Counted from the first letter of the stretch, positions 8,693-17,542 are shown. The stretch is DNA of 36,054 bases from Ectothiorhodospiraceae bacterium (GCA_002401775.2 NVUB02000215.1:1-36054); one strand, 5' to 3'. Made by a program: numbers and translations. Notes: a model not told the origin generated them from the sequence alone.

Positions 8693-9111
8693 AATTTCAC
8701 CTCAGTGGTTACATACGTTGGGGCGGATCTCTCTCCGCCCACCAATCAACGCTTAAAGCTTACTAAAAGCGCGGGAATTAAACGGAAGCCTACCGAAGCT
8801 ACGTTTTCTGGTCAAACCCACCCGGATTCTATGTAATCCCAAGCAGTCTCTCCCAGGCTCTCCCTGTTGATCTATTTAGGGTGAAAAATGTAGGGTGAAA
8901 AATAATTGCGCACCCTAATACCCGATCAATTTGATCTGCTATTATCTATATCCGACAAATTTAGTCAAGTACTATTATCTATATCCGACAAGTTTAGTCA
9001 AGTAATAGTTGCAATACCATCATTCCAGCCTAAAAATGGGCTGCACACCTTGATTTCATTCAGCCTACGGTTACTTTGCTCGTGATTAGCCGTCTCTGGC
9101 ACCGACCAAAT
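8693..9111 (-). other. iscR leader and upstream region
   Basis: These 419 bases between iscR and cysE contain no gene. From right to left they hold the duplicated promoter/operator (8939-9004), a 13-base palindrome GATCAATTTGATC at 8924-8936 over the expected transcription start, and a 13-base direct repeat TAGGGTGAAAAAT at 8877-8889 and 8891-8903. Transcription from the nearer promoter would leave an untranslated leader of roughly 240 bases before iscR, which is long and may be a site of post-transcriptional control. No conserved riboswitch was recognised. Confidence 0.6.
8939..9004 (-). promoter_or_regulatory. Tandemly duplicated isc promoter with two IscR type-1 sites
   Basis: A 33-bp unit occurs twice head to tail (8939-8971 and 8972-9004) with a single mismatch. 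On the minus strand each unit reads TACTTGACTAAA(T/C)TTGTCG followed by GATATAGATAAT. Each holds a -35 box TTGACT (8963-8968 and 8996-9001), a 16-base spacer and a -10 box GATAAT (8941-8946 and 8974-8979). The -35 and spacer also fit the known IscR type-1 operator pattern (ATASYYGACTRWWWYAGTCRRSTAT) closely. Cluster-loaded IscR bound here would block RNA polymerase. The boxes and duplication are directly visible. IscR binding is inferred from the match and from the adjacent iscR gene. Confidence 0.85.
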
Positions 9112-9924
9112 TCAGCGTTCAGTTTCCTGATTTTCACCGGTTGACGAGGAAGAAGCCTGCGGCGGGGCATCACTGGGGTTGATGCTGCAATTCTCCAGGT
9201 TCGGGAGTTTTTCATCGTTAAATTCTACATCAAGCCGTTTGATTGCCTCGCACATGGAGGCCATTTTGCCATCCATAACATGCACGTGATCCAGTAGACT
9301 GTTAATGGCATTAGCCACGGGGTCCGGGGCATCACTCGTGGCTCCGTAGGCATCAAACCCAAGCTTTTTAGCCGTTTCCGCCCGTTGCTGTTCTTCACTG
9401 CTCGTTGTTTTTTTGGGTGAAACAACCCGGCCCGGCACCCCCACCACAGTGGCACCAGCTTCGACACCTTTGACGACCACGGCATTTGAGCCTACGCGCG
9501 CGCCTTCTTCCAGCACAATAGGGCCCAACACCTTGGCGCCAGCACCCACCACCACATTATTTTTCAATGTAGGATGTCGCTTACCTTTTTTCCAACTGGT
9601 GCCCCCCAACGTTACGCCATGGTAAAGCGTGCAATCATCACCAATTTCTGCCGTTTCCCCGATCACAACGCCCATGCCATGGTCGATGAAAAACCGTCGG
9701 CCAATTTTCGCACCCGGATGAATTTCGATGCCTGTCAACCAACGACTCAGTGCCGACATTATTCGCGCCAGCCAACGTAACTCAATATTCCACAAGCTGT
9801 GGGCCATACGATGCGCCAGCAAAGCATGCAGTCCTGGATAGGTGGTGATTACTTCAAATGTCGTCCGAGCCGCAGGATCGCGGTCGAATACGCAGTGAAT
9901 GTCTTCTCGGATATGTTTCAGCAT
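9112..9924 (-). CDS. cysE: Serine O-acetyltransferase CysE
   Basis: This enzyme transfers acetyl from acetyl-CoA to L-serine to give O-acetylserine, the precursor of cysteine and so of the sulfur used by the isc genes. It has the N-terminal helical domain ([20 protein letters not shown]), then a left-handed beta-helix of hexapeptide repeats with the catalytic [22 protein letters not shown] and [11 protein letters not shown] segments. The tail after the helix (about residues 175-270) is long and low in complexity, with an acidic and serine-rich end. The frame could open at a GTG at 9951, but the family begins at MLKHIRED, so I chose the ATG at 9924. It is co-oriented with trmJ upstream and iscR downstream, a common arrangement. 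Confidence 0.95.
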   Translation of the reverse strand: MLKHIREDIHCVFDRDPAARTTFEVITTYPGLHALLAHRMAHSLWNIELRWLARIMSALSRWLTGIEIHPGAKIGRRFFIDHGMGVVIGETAEIGDDCTLYHGVTLGGTSWKKGKRHPTLKNNVVVGAGAKVLGPIVLEEGARVGSNAVVVKGVEAGATVVGVPGRVVSPKKTTSSEEQQRAETAKKLGFDAYGATSDAPDPVANAINSLLDHVHVMDGKMASMCEAIKRLDVEFNDEKLPNLENCSINPSDAPPQASSSSTGENQETER

Positions 9925-10024
9925 GTTGTCGTTTCTATTTTTGCCTGCCACACGATCACTCGCGGATTGAGTCCCCGGAGCACCGGGCCAATAATGGTTT
10001 ACGCCTTTTATTTTTTACGACTTT

Positions 10025-10822
10025 CTATTGTTTACGTCTTTGCGCTGCCGTGAGAATGCCACGCAATATATTCATCTCTGTCACAGAGGGACGCGCCCGA
10101 TTAAATAGTCGCCTCAATCTGCGCATCATGATACGCGGATTATTAGCGTCGAGAAATCCAATGGTCACCAGCGTTTCCTGTAAATGATCATAAAACCGCG
10201 CCATATCATCGGCCGGGGCCAGTGGTTCCTGATCTATTGCATTAGTTTCGGTTATTTCCTGCTCTTTTTCTGCATTAACGTCTTTCCCGGATAAGACATT
10301 CGTTGCCATACGCAGTTCATAACTAACAACTTGTACTGCCGCAGCAAGATTCAAAGAGCTGTATTCAGGATCACTGGGGATATGCACCAGATGGTGACAA
10401 CGGCCCAACTCATCGTTGGTTAAGCCTGAATGCTCGCGACCGAAGATAATAGCCACTTGCTGTCCGTCCCCTGCCACCAACTCTCCTAGCGTCTGCTCGG
10501 CGCATTGCCGGGGGTCCAGCAGTGGAACCGTTAAATTACGCAACCGGGCACTGGCCCCCACCACCAGCGTACAGCCTGCCAGTGCTTCATCCAAATCAAC
10601 ACATATTGTTGCTTGTGCTAACAAATCATCGGCGCCGGAAGCCCTAGCCGTCGCATCAGCATGGGGAAACCGATGCGGTTTTACCAGATATAAGCGCCGC
10701 AACCCCATGTTTTTCATTGCCCGGGCAGCGGCGCCGATATTCCCCGAGTGACTGGTATCTACCAGCACAATACGCACTTGTTGTCGTAATGTGGCCTGTA
10801 AATCTAAAATTTCTGAGTTCAA
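10025..10822 (-). CDS. trmJ: tRNA (cytidine/uridine-2'-O)-methyltransferase TrmJ
   Basis: This SPOUT-class methyltransferase modifies the 2'-hydroxyl of nucleotide 32 in the anticodon loop of several tRNAs, using S-adenosylmethionine. Markers are the N-terminal DTSHSGNIGAAARAMKNMGL and the trefoil-knot motifs IIFGREHSGLTNDEL and IPSDPEYSSLNLAAAVQVVSYEL. The C-terminal helical extension ends with RRLRRLFNRA. The longest frame opens with GTG at 10849, but a TTG at 10822 has AGGGG seven bases upstream and fits the usual protein start, so it is preferred. The gene lies next to cysE and iscR and diverges from suhB, the order known in E. coli and relatives. Confidence 0.95.
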   Translation of the reverse strand: MNSEILDLQATLRQQVRIVLVDTSHSGNIGAAARAMKNMGLRRLYLVKPHRFPHADATARASGADDLLAQATICVDLDEALAGCTLVVGASARLRNLTVPLLDPRQCAEQTLGELVAGDGQQVAIIFGREHSGLTNDELGRCHHLVHIPSDPEYSSLNLAAAVQVVSYELRMATNVLSGKDVNAEKEQEITETNAIDQEPLAPADDMARFYDHLQETLVTIGFLDANNPRIMMRRLRRLFNRARPSVTEMNILRGILTAAQRRKQ

Positions 10823-11070
10823 CGTTCTACCCCTATGAAGATCGCGCACACCTTACCCGGCCACACCATCCCCGGCAACAGACATGTCTCTTTGCGAGTA
10901 GACCAATATGCCCATCATTCATATTCCTGTCGAGCACCTGTACTGCTACTCTATGCTTGTTAGTCGCATTTTCGGGGCATTTCTGCTAAAGTCGCGCGCC
11001 GTTCAGCCGCAGTCAATCACTCGCCATTCTTAACATCTGAGATATGGCCGTTATTGGAAAAAGAGATACC

Positions 11071-11880
11071 ATGCACCCCATTGTAAATATCGCCGTCCGC
11101 GCCGCCCGTCGAGCGGGAAACCTCATCGCCAGTGCCGTGGATCAGGTTGATCGACTCGACGTTACTGAAAAGTCCCACAATGATTTTGTCACAGAAGTGG
11201 ACCGTCAGGCCGAAGCGACGATTATCGGTGTAATCCGAGAAGCCTATCCTGACCATTCTATTCTTGGTGAAGAAAGTGGTGAGCTTCCTGGCGTTAAAGA
11301 AGGCGCTAACTACCAGTGGGTCATCGACCCTCTCGACGGCACAACCAACTTTTTGCACGGCTTCCCTCAATTCGCCGTTTCGATTGCCGTACGCCTTAAT
11401 GGCCGTATCGAACATGCCGTGATATATGACCCCTTACGCCAAGAGTTATTTACCGCGACTCGAGGCGGTGGTGCCCAGCTTAATGATCGTCGCCTGCGCG
11501 TAACTTCACGTAAAGGTCTGGAGGGCGCACTGCTCGGCACTGGTTTTCCCTTCAAGCAACAACACCATCTGGATTGCTACATGGCAACCTTCAAAGCATT
11601 ATTTCCAATGACGGCGGGGATACGCCGCCCTGGTTCTGCGGCCCTGGACCTAGCCTACGTTGCCGCCGGTCGTCTGGACGGTTTTTGGGAAATTGGACTC
11701 AGTCCCTGGGACATGGCGGCTGGAATATTACTCATAAAAGAAGCTGGCGGATTAGTGAGTGATTTCGGGGGTGGTGATGATTACCTTGAAACGGGCAATG
11801 TCGTTGCAGGCAATCCCAAAGTATTCAAAGCAATTCTGCAAACCATTCGCCCGCATCTCAGTTCTGACCTCGCCCATTAA
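11071..11880 (+). CDS. suhB: Inositol-1-monophosphatase SuhB
   Basis: This 269-residue Mg-dependent phosphatase of the IMPase family dephosphorylates inositol monophosphate. In enterobacteria the protein also takes part in rRNA transcription antitermination complexes. Metal-binding motifs are GEES (66-69), DPLDGTTNF (86-94) and WD (213-214). The start MHPIVNIAVRAARRAGNLIA equals the E. coli start, so I chose the ATG at 11071 over the in-frame ATG at 11044. An AGAGA site lies upstream of it. It diverges from trmJ, and a hairpin terminator follows directly. Confidence 0.95.
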   Translation: MHPIVNIAVRAARRAGNLIASAVDQVDRLDVTEKSHNDFVTEVDRQAEATIIGVIREAYPDHSILGEESGELPGVKEGANYQWVIDPLDGTTNFLHGFPQFAVSIAVRLNGRIEHAVIYDPLRQELFTATRGGGAQLNDRRLRVTSRKGLEGALLGTGFPFKQQHHLDCYMATFKALFPMTAGIRRPGSAALDLAYVAAGRLDGFWEIGLSPWDMAAGILLIKEAGGLVSDFGGGDDYLETGNVVAGNPKVFKAILQTIRPHLSSDLAH

Positions 11881-11890
11881 TCTTCCTAAA

Positions 11891-11914
11891 GAGCCCATTT
11901 CTGGGCTCAAGTTT
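11891..11914 (+). terminator. Rho-independent terminator after suhB
   Basis: A perfect 7-bp stem GAGCCCA / TGGGCTC with a 4-base loop begins ten bases after the suhB stop and is followed by AAGTTTTG. The T-run is short, so termination may be moderate. Confidence 0.7.
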
Positions 11915-11975
11915 TGTCCCGTTTATGCCGTAGACGTTTGTAGTTCCTGCTGAGGGTTCTGGCACACAATCCCTT

Positions 11976-12317
11976 GTGGAATACGAAACTACAATCTTTA
12001 TTGGCTGGTACTCAGTATGGCCAACGACACGGGTGAAACACATGGCCAATGGCATTACCAACAAGCTCAACCGTTCCTTGGAATTAACGCTACGCGACAG
12101 CCTGGATGGCCTGGAAGAATTCACCCTAATGATGGCTTCAGCCTCTCTGCCACCCCAGTTTGAAACATTAACCATTACGCCCGTCCCGAAAAAACCGTCA
12201 CCGACACCTCTGAGTTCACACACACCCTCGATTAAGTGGGGTATAACTGTCCGCTCAAACAAACATCCGGCAAAAGTTATTCCAGTCCCCTGTAACCAGA
12301 AAAAGAAACTTGCCTGA
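11976..12317 (+). CDS. Hypothetical small protein, doubtful
   Basis: This is an open frame of 113 codons in the 510-base gap between suhB and the FHA gene. An internal ATG at 12042 would give 91 residues. The segment NKLNRSLELTLRDSLDGLEEFTLM looks like an amphipathic helix. The second half is proline- and serine-rich with a basic C-terminus. I recognise no domain, signal peptide or ribosome site. An overlapping antisense frame (11858-12262) is of similar length, so chance is a real possibility. Treat as a weak candidate. Confidence 0.25.
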   Translation: MEYETTIFIGWYSVWPTTRVKHMANGITNKLNRSLELTLRDSLDGLEEFTLMMASASLPPQFETLTITPVPKKPSPTPLSSHTPSIKWGITVRSNKHPAKVIPVPCNQKKKLA

Positions 12318-12408
12318 TTACTTTGCCAGATTCAGCCTATACTCTGGCCTGGCTTGAGCGTAAATTTCGCGATAGGGCGGCGAAGTTAAAGTGAAAACGG
12401 ACAAAATC

Positions 12409-13113
12409 ATGGCAAAAATTACAGTCAACATGGGCAATTTCAAAGTCGATGAAATTGAGCTAGAGCAGGGAACGCTTAGCATTGGCCGTAATCATGACAA
12501 CCAGCTGCACATTGATGATGCCGCTGTGAGCAATCACCACGCTAAAATCGTTACTGTTTTTGACTCAACCTATGTTGAAGACCTGGGGAGCACCAACGGT
12601 ACCTTCGTCAATGGGCAAAAATCAAAAACCCATACCTTACACAATGGTGACGTTCTCACCATTGGCCACTACCAGCTGTTATTTCAATCCGAAATTCCAG
12701 CGGCCATGAACGATGCCAATGCCACCATGATGATCGGTGTGTCACAGCTCGAGGAATTAACTAAAAAAGCCCGACAGAGCAAATCTAATCGCCACAACAA
12801 AGCACCAAAGGTCAGCCATGCCGTGTCGGGGCATTCCACACAAAAAATACCACCTGCATCGTCACCCGATAGCAAAAAGCCTGCGTTAAAGGTCCATAAC
12901 AACGCGGGTACGCCTATCACACATGATAAAAAACTACCTGATATAGAAGATAATGCTGACCTGCTGGATAGAAAAAAACATCCCATCCCATCCTCCACCA
13001 TGCGCCCACTGCGCAAGAGTGATACCAGCCCCCTGCCCTCCCTCAAGGTAATCGCATTGGCGGTCATGGCAACAGTAGCCACATTCACTTTACTGATGGT
13101 GTTTTATAAATAA
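12409..13113 (+). CDS. FHA-domain protein with a C-terminal membrane anchor
   Basis: The N-terminal half is a forkhead-associated domain, a phosphothreonine-peptide binding module. It shows SIGRNHDNQLHI (R27), VSNHHAKI (S41, H44) and the STNGTFVNG turn (N63), which are the residues that hold phosphothreonine in the family. A 115-residue linker rich in Lys, Ser and Pro follows. The last 22 residues (about 213-232, VIALAVMATVATFTLLMVFY) form a single transmembrane helix, so the FHA domain most likely faces the cytoplasm as a tail-anchored protein. I chose the ATG at 12409 because MAKITV begins the first FHA strand; a GTG six codons upstream is possible. It precedes pilU in the same direction with a 224-base gap. 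No Ser/Thr kinase is in the window. Confidence 0.9.
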   Translation: MAKITVNMGNFKVDEIELEQGTLSIGRNHDNQLHIDDAAVSNHHAKIVTVFDSTYVEDLGSTNGTFVNGQKSKTHTLHNGDVLTIGHYQLLFQSEIPAAMNDANATMMIGVSQLEELTKKARQSKSNRHNKAPKVSHAVSGHSTQKIPPASSPDSKKPALKVHNNAGTPITHDKKLPDIEDNADLLDRKKHPIPSSTMRPLRKSDTSPLPSLKVIALAVMATVATFTLLMVFYK

Positions 13114-13337
13114 TATTTTTCGCTGGTTAGCGGCTTTCCCGTCAGGGCTTTCTGCAACACCCTATTTAAAACAAATTTTTGTTACACTCAAATAAGATAC
13201 ACTCGAGAATCAAACTAGAAATTGAAGCTAGGTTTTAGCTTTTTGCCAATGGCTACAAGGGCAACAACAGACCAACAACAGGCCAATGATGGGCCACAAA
13301 ATAGGGCCAAAAACGGGCCCAGGAACCGGGGTAGACA

Positions 13338-14426
13338 ATGGAATTATTATCAAAATTATTGAAAACCATGGTGGCAAAAGATGCCTCTGACCTGTTTTTG
13401 TGTACCGGCTCTCCGCCCGCTTTTCGCATCAATGGCACATTACAAACTACCGCAATGGACGCGTTGTCATCAGGTGCCACGGAACAAATGGCCCAACTGG
13501 TCATGCGTCCTGAACACACAAAAGCCTTTGCAGATGACCCCGAAATCAGCCTCGGTTACACCGTGCCTGGTATCGGCCGGTTTCGGTTTAATGTCTTTCG
13601 CCAACGCGGTGAAATCAGTCTAGTGATACGGCTCGTGCCGCTACAGGTACCAGACTTCATCACGCTCGGGATTCCAGAATTATTAAAAGATATCACCATG
13701 CTCAAACGCGGCCTGGTGCTTGTCGTTGGTCCCTCCGGCGCGGGTAAATCCACAACTCTTGCGGCAATGATCGATCATCGCAACATCAATACCACCAGTC
13801 ACATCATTACGGTGGAAGACCCTATTGAATACATCATGGATCCTAAAAAATCCGTCATTAATCAACGTGAAGTCGGTGTAGACACCCTGTCGTACCACAA
13901 AGCATTGATCAATGCCCTGCGCCAATCGCCTGACATGCTGATGATTGGCGAAATTCGCGAACATGAAATTATGGAAGCCGTACTGGAATTTTCTGACACG
14001 GGACACCTTTGTCTCGCCACCTTACATGCCAACAATGCCAGCCAGGTCTTCGAGCGTATTGTGCACATGTTCCCCCAGGAAAAACGGGAATTACTGCGTT
14101 ACTCACTTTCACAAAATATCAAGGCAGTCATCTCACAGGTATTAGTGCCCGCTATTGGCGGTGGCCGCACTGTGGCCGTAGAAATGCTCATTGCCACGTC
14201 ACGTGTGCGTGATCTGGTGCGCCGTGGCGACTTCACTGAGTTAATGGATGTCATGGAAAAAGATACCAACTCAGGGATGTGTACCATGGATCAATCCCTG
14301 TATCTGCTCTATGCAGACGGAAAAATTACTGAAGAAACCGCCCTCGCCTTCGCGGAGTCACACAGTAATATGCGCCTACAGATGCGTCTTTCAGGAATTT
14401 CGCCACAAAATGCCCCTGTAGACTAA
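13338..14426 (+). CDS. pilU: Type IV pilus retraction ATPase, PilT/PilU family (PilU-like)
   Basis: This 362-residue hexameric ATPase of the secretion-ATPase superfamily powers or assists pilus retraction from the cytoplasmic side of the pilus base. Walker A is GPSGAGKST (131-139). The Asp box is ITVEDPIEY (157-165), the atypical Walker B LMIGEIRE has E205, and the His box is HLCLATLHANN (223-233). The N-terminal PAS-like domain holds SDLFLCTGSPPAFRINGTL. Length and wording (DASDLFLCTG, EFSDTGHLCLATLHANNASQ) fit PilU better than PilT, which usually carries the AIRNLIRE motif. No pilT lies next to it here. The subfamily assignment is less certain than the family. Confidence 0.88.
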   Translation: MELLSKLLKTMVAKDASDLFLCTGSPPAFRINGTLQTTAMDALSSGATEQMAQLVMRPEHTKAFADDPEISLGYTVPGIGRFRFNVFRQRGEISLVIRLVPLQVPDFITLGIPELLKDITMLKRGLVLVVGPSGAGKSTTLAAMIDHRNINTTSHIITVEDPIEYIMDPKKSVINQREVGVDTLSYHKALINALRQSPDMLMIGEIREHEIMEAVLEFSDTGHLCLATLHANNASQVFERIVHMFPQEKRELLRYSLSQNIKAVISQVLVPAIGGGRTVAVEMLIATSRVRDLVRRGDFTELMDVMEKDTNSGMCTMDQSLYLLYADGKITEETALAFAESHSNMRLQMRLSGISPQNAPVD

Positions 14427-14446
14427 ACGACACAAGCGGCTATACT
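14419..14446 (+). promoter_or_regulatory. Possible promoter for the rhodanese gene
   Basis: A TAGACT -35-like box overlaps the pilU stop. It is separated by 16 bases from TATACT at 14441-14446, about 120 bases before the rhodanese ATG. The -10 matches well and the -35 in four of six positions. There is no further evidence. Confidence 0.35.
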
Positions 14447-14566
14447 GCCTGAGCATCGCTACGCCGAACCTCAACCTTGGCTTTCATTCTAGGCTTTCAA
14501 TTCGGGTTTTTAATCCTGAAATCCAAGTTTAGTGCTCTCAATAACAATCACCTAAAAATAAAACCA

Positions 14567-15394
14567 ATGACAACACATCAGATTCCCCTACTTATCGAGC
14601 CCGAACAGCTTAAGCAACAACTTGAGCAACAACACGACTCACTGTTAGTCGTAGACCTGGGCAAACCTGAAACCTACGCTAAAGCCCACATACCAGGAGC
14701 CATTCACCTGGACTACCCACAAATAATTGCCATACAAAAACCCGTAATGGGCTTGCTACCTGACGAAAACACCTTGAGCCAGATTTTTTCCAGCATTGGC
14801 CTTACTCACGATATGCACGTCATTGCCTATGACGACGAAGGCGGTGGCCGTGCTGCACGCCTGCTATGGACTTTAGATGCCATAGGGCATAAAAATGCCT
14901 CTCTGTTAAATGGTGGAATTGGCGCGTGGTATAACGAAGGCCATCCCACTGATACGGTTCCAGTAGAAAAAACACCCAGCGAGTACCTGGCCACCATCAA
15001 CGACAGCCCCATTGCCGACCAGCAATACATACTCACACACCTCAACGACAGCACTGTCGCATTGCTTGATTCCCGCTCTCCCGAAGAATATCGCGGCATG
15101 AAAAAATTTGCGGCACGCGCCGGTCACATCCCTGGTGCGGTTAACTTGGACTGGTTTAATGTCATGGATCAATCACGCAATATGCGCCTCAAGCCTGAAG
15201 CTGAGTTACGTGCATTAATGGAAGAGCGAGGGTTTACAGAAGACAAAACCGTTATCACCTACTGCCAAACCCACCATCGCTCAGCACTTACCTATTTTGT
15301 ATTGAAGTTTTTAGGCTATCCCAAGATCAAGGGATATCCAGGGTCCTGGTCGGACTGGGGAAATAATGAGGATCTACCAATAGAAGTGGAATAA
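14567..15394 (+). CDS. Thiosulfate/3-mercaptopyruvate sulfurtransferase, two rhodanese domains
   Basis: This 275-residue tandem rhodanese moves a sulfane sulfur via a cysteine persulfide. The N-terminal domain (about 1-130) has YDDEGGGRAARLLW where the catalytic loop would be, without cysteine, so it is structural only. The C-terminal domain carries C233 in the loop CQTHHRS. That loop is the one known from Azotobacter RhdA, rather than the CGSGVTA type of SseA, and it points to a RhdA-type thiosulfate:acceptor enzyme able to feed sulfur to Fe-S assembly. The longest frame starts at 14477, but the family start is MTTHQIPLLIEP at 14567. No strong ribosome site is present. Substrate preference is inferred from the loop only. 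Confidence 0.9.
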   Translation: MTTHQIPLLIEPEQLKQQLEQQHDSLLVVDLGKPETYAKAHIPGAIHLDYPQIIAIQKPVMGLLPDENTLSQIFSSIGLTHDMHVIAYDDEGGGRAARLLWTLDAIGHKNASLLNGGIGAWYNEGHPTDTVPVEKTPSEYLATINDSPIADQQYILTHLNDSTVALLDSRSPEEYRGMKKFAARAGHIPGAVNLDWFNVMDQSRNMRLKPEAELRALMEERGFTEDKTVITYCQTHHRSALTYFVLKFLGYPKIKGYPGSWSDWGNNEDLPIEVE

Positions 15395-15576
15395 CGTGTT
15401 TACACGACGTAATGCTACACAACAAAATCTGGGAAACAGGACGCTATAAAACCCTACAAGCATTACCCGGATAACAACACAAACCATTACGGACACAAAA
15501 AGCTAGGCGACTCGGCAGATGCCGATAAAAAGAAGAGTGGGAGAACCATTAGCCTTAAAACCTTAGCCTTAAAACC

Positions 15577-15990
15577 CTAGTCTTCGATTACCCGACCACG
15601 GTACACACGTTTTGGCCGTTTTTTGGCCCCAGGTACAGGAGCTGCTGCAGGCGGTTCAATTCCCTCAATAACCCGGCCACGATAAACGCGTTGTGACTGC
15701 TTCGCAACGGCGGCTGCGCCGGCCGATGCGACAGCGGCTTTTTCATGAAGTTCGCTGGGCACTTGAACGCCGCGATACACCAACTGCTCGCGAACACCAA
15801 CATCCAGGGTTCCAAAAAAATCCCGGAACAATCGTCCCAATTCCTGATCGGTCGATAATGCGACATGCTTTAGCAGTTCCAGCACGGACTCCGGCTGAGA
15901 TAATTTAAAACGTCGACCAGCCTCTCGCTCTGCCAGAAAACACATTCGTGCCAGTGCACCCAGATTGCCTTGTGTCAATTGCAGTTCCAA
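15577..15990 (-). CDS. Unrecognised 137-residue protein with repeated YRG motif
   Basis: I do not recognise a family with confidence. The N-terminal 70 residues look helical and globular. The C-terminal half is alanine/proline-rich and carries three related motifs: VYRGVQV (71-77), RVYRGRVIEG (101-110) and RVYRGRVIED (128-137, the very end). The spacing and identity suggest an internally duplicated short beta motif, loosely like the YRG motif of DUF4278 proteins. There is no signal peptide or membrane segment. Translation begins at TTG (15988-15990), supported by AGGAG seven bases upstream. It stands alone, convergent with the rhodanese gene. The gap to that gene contains a short direct repeat (TTAGCCTTAAAACC twice, near 15551-15578). 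Confidence 0.8.
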   Translation of the reverse strand: MELQLTQGNLGALARMCFLAEREAGRRFKLSQPESVLELLKHVALSTDQELGRLFRDFFGTLDVGVREQLVYRGVQVPSELHEKAAVASAGAAAVAKQSQRVYRGRVIEGIEPPAAAPVPGAKKRPKRVYRGRVIED

Positions 15991-16212
15991 AACAGGACTC
16001 CTTTTTTAGCTTTATTATTAGCTTATTATCGAGCTATCGCGTATTTCATATTACTCAGTTTACAGGCAGTAAGCCAACTGGCATTTCCTCGGGTACTCTC
16101 AGATCAGGTATTACCCACTCTATATCGTCTTGGGTTGAAAATACTTAATAATTTCAGTGGCAAAAATGGAACTTATTTTGCCCATAAACTTAGAATAATA
16201 GCGTATAATAAA

Positions 16213-16241
16213 ACGCTAAACGGGTTTCAAAATAAGCCCGT
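16213..16241 (-). terminator. Probable terminator after the coiled-coil lipoprotein gene
   Basis: Downstream of the gene ending at 16264, the minus strand folds into an 8-bp stem ACGGGCTT / AAACCCGT (one G-U pair, loop of about 6). It is followed by TTAGCGTTTTATT. The T-rich tail is interrupted. Confidence 0.5.
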
Positions 16242-16263
16242 ACCGCTTCAACATTAATCCTTA

Positions 16264-17514
16264 TTACGGAGTGGCTATTGGCGTAATTTCCACCCCTTTT
16301 GCCGGTGCTGCAACTTGCTCTACTAGCCTGGCCAATTCCACTTCAACCTCAGCCTTTTCATTATTCAACTTGATAACCACTCGTTCCAGCGCCTCAATAC
16401 GCTTTACCAAAGGTTTTTTCTCACGTTTTAGTTGCATGTTCTGCGCTTTTTTATCGCGTAACTGGGCTTGTAATTGTTCGATGCGTAATTGGGCAGCATC
16501 AAGCTCATTTTTATTAATATGACGGATGCGCGGTTTAGTCGTCCCACGTCCATTGGCCGCCGCAACATTACTGGCCGCATTGGCCAGCATTTCGGTTTGT
16601 TGGCGAAGATTGTTTTGCCGTGGATCAGCCACCCCCAGGGCATCTGCGATAGCCAGAAGGCGCAGTTCCGCCGCAAGTAAAATATTTTCCATTGCGGTAT
16701 CGTTTAGCGCACGTAGTTCTTTCACCCCTACCGTCACATGCCATAGATGTTGAGTTTCAAAGGAAAAACGCGCAACAGCATCTTTGATGGCAGCTAGATT
16801 ATTAGGATCACGTTCGATGACGGCTTGTGCATTTTCTAATGCTAATTGGGTCTTTTGGTAGCTTTTCGGTGCAGCACCGCCTGCGCCAATGGCCTCAGCC
16901 TGCTCCAGTACGGCGATAATTTTATCCAGTTGCTGGGCTTTTACAGATTGTGCCTCCAACCGACGAAACTGCAGCAGGGTGACTTTTTCAGATTGGGCAA
17001 AGCCATCCAGTTTGTTTTGCTCTATACGCCGAAATAATGTCTCCAGAGACGCCATTAAGTCCTTGAATTCATCCTCACTGGATTGATTTATCCCTTTAGT
17101 TATCAATGAGTCACGGACCGTTAAAATAGGCTGCAGGCGATTTTGCACCTCAAGTTTAGTGGCTGTAGCTTGTGCCAGACTATTCTGAACCCGTGAAAGC
17201 TGTATCAATATGCCAGTATCTGACGAAGTGTCGCCATCCTCAGCGGGTTCTTTAGGCGCCAGAATCAGAAATGTTGCCTCTTTAAAGGCTTTGTTAGCAA
17301 CCTCAAAAAAACCGGGGGAATAAAAATCCAGTGCCTGTTGCTGAGCGTCAGCCATCATTACTTTTGTGGCTTCGAGCACCTGTGCGACGGTTTGGCCCTT
17401 AAATTGTTGTTGTACCTGCTTTTCATCCACCAACACCGTCGGTGTACTCGAACAGCCTTGTACAACGAGCGAAAACACCATAACCAAAAATATACTGAAA
17501 TAGCCCTTTTTCAC
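16264..17514 (-). CDS. Unrecognised coiled-coil lipoprotein
   Basis: This 416-residue protein starts with a lipoprotein signal (MKKGYFSIFLVMVFSLVVQGC), with the lipobox ending at C21 and SS following, which suggests outer-membrane sorting. The mature part is mostly helical and rich in Gln, Ala and Leu. A long coiled coil covers about 335-400 (LDAAQLRIEQLQAQLRDKK and onward). An acidic, Thr/Ser-rich loop lies at about 88-102. No catalytic motif was found. A structural or cell-envelope scaffolding role is plausible but only inferred. It is transcribed away from mutS across a 485-base gap. Confidence 0.85.
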   Translation of the reverse strand: MKKGYFSIFLVMVFSLVVQGCSSTPTVLVDEKQVQQQFKGQTVAQVLEATKVMMADAQQQALDFYSPGFFEVANKAFKEATFLILAPKEPAEDGDTSSDTGILIQLSRVQNSLAQATATKLEVQNRLQPILTVRDSLITKGINQSSEDEFKDLMASLETLFRRIEQNKLDGFAQSEKVTLLQFRRLEAQSVKAQQLDKIIAVLEQAEAIGAGGAAPKSYQKTQLALENAQAVIERDPNNLAAIKDAVARFSFETQHLWHVTVGVKELRALNDTAMENILLAAELRLLAIADALGVADPRQNNLRQQTEMLANAASNVAAANGRGTTKPRIRHINKNELDAAQLRIEQLQAQLRDKKAQNMQLKREKKPLVKRIEALERVVIKLNNEKAEVEVELARLVEQVAAPAKGVEITPIATP

Positions 17515-17542
17515 GTCATCCCCCTCCCATCAGTTTCAAATA

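Noticed and set aside
11858-12262. 134-codon minus-strand frame between suhB and the FHA gene
   Set aside because: It runs into the suhB end and its terminator hairpin and shows no recognisable protein features.
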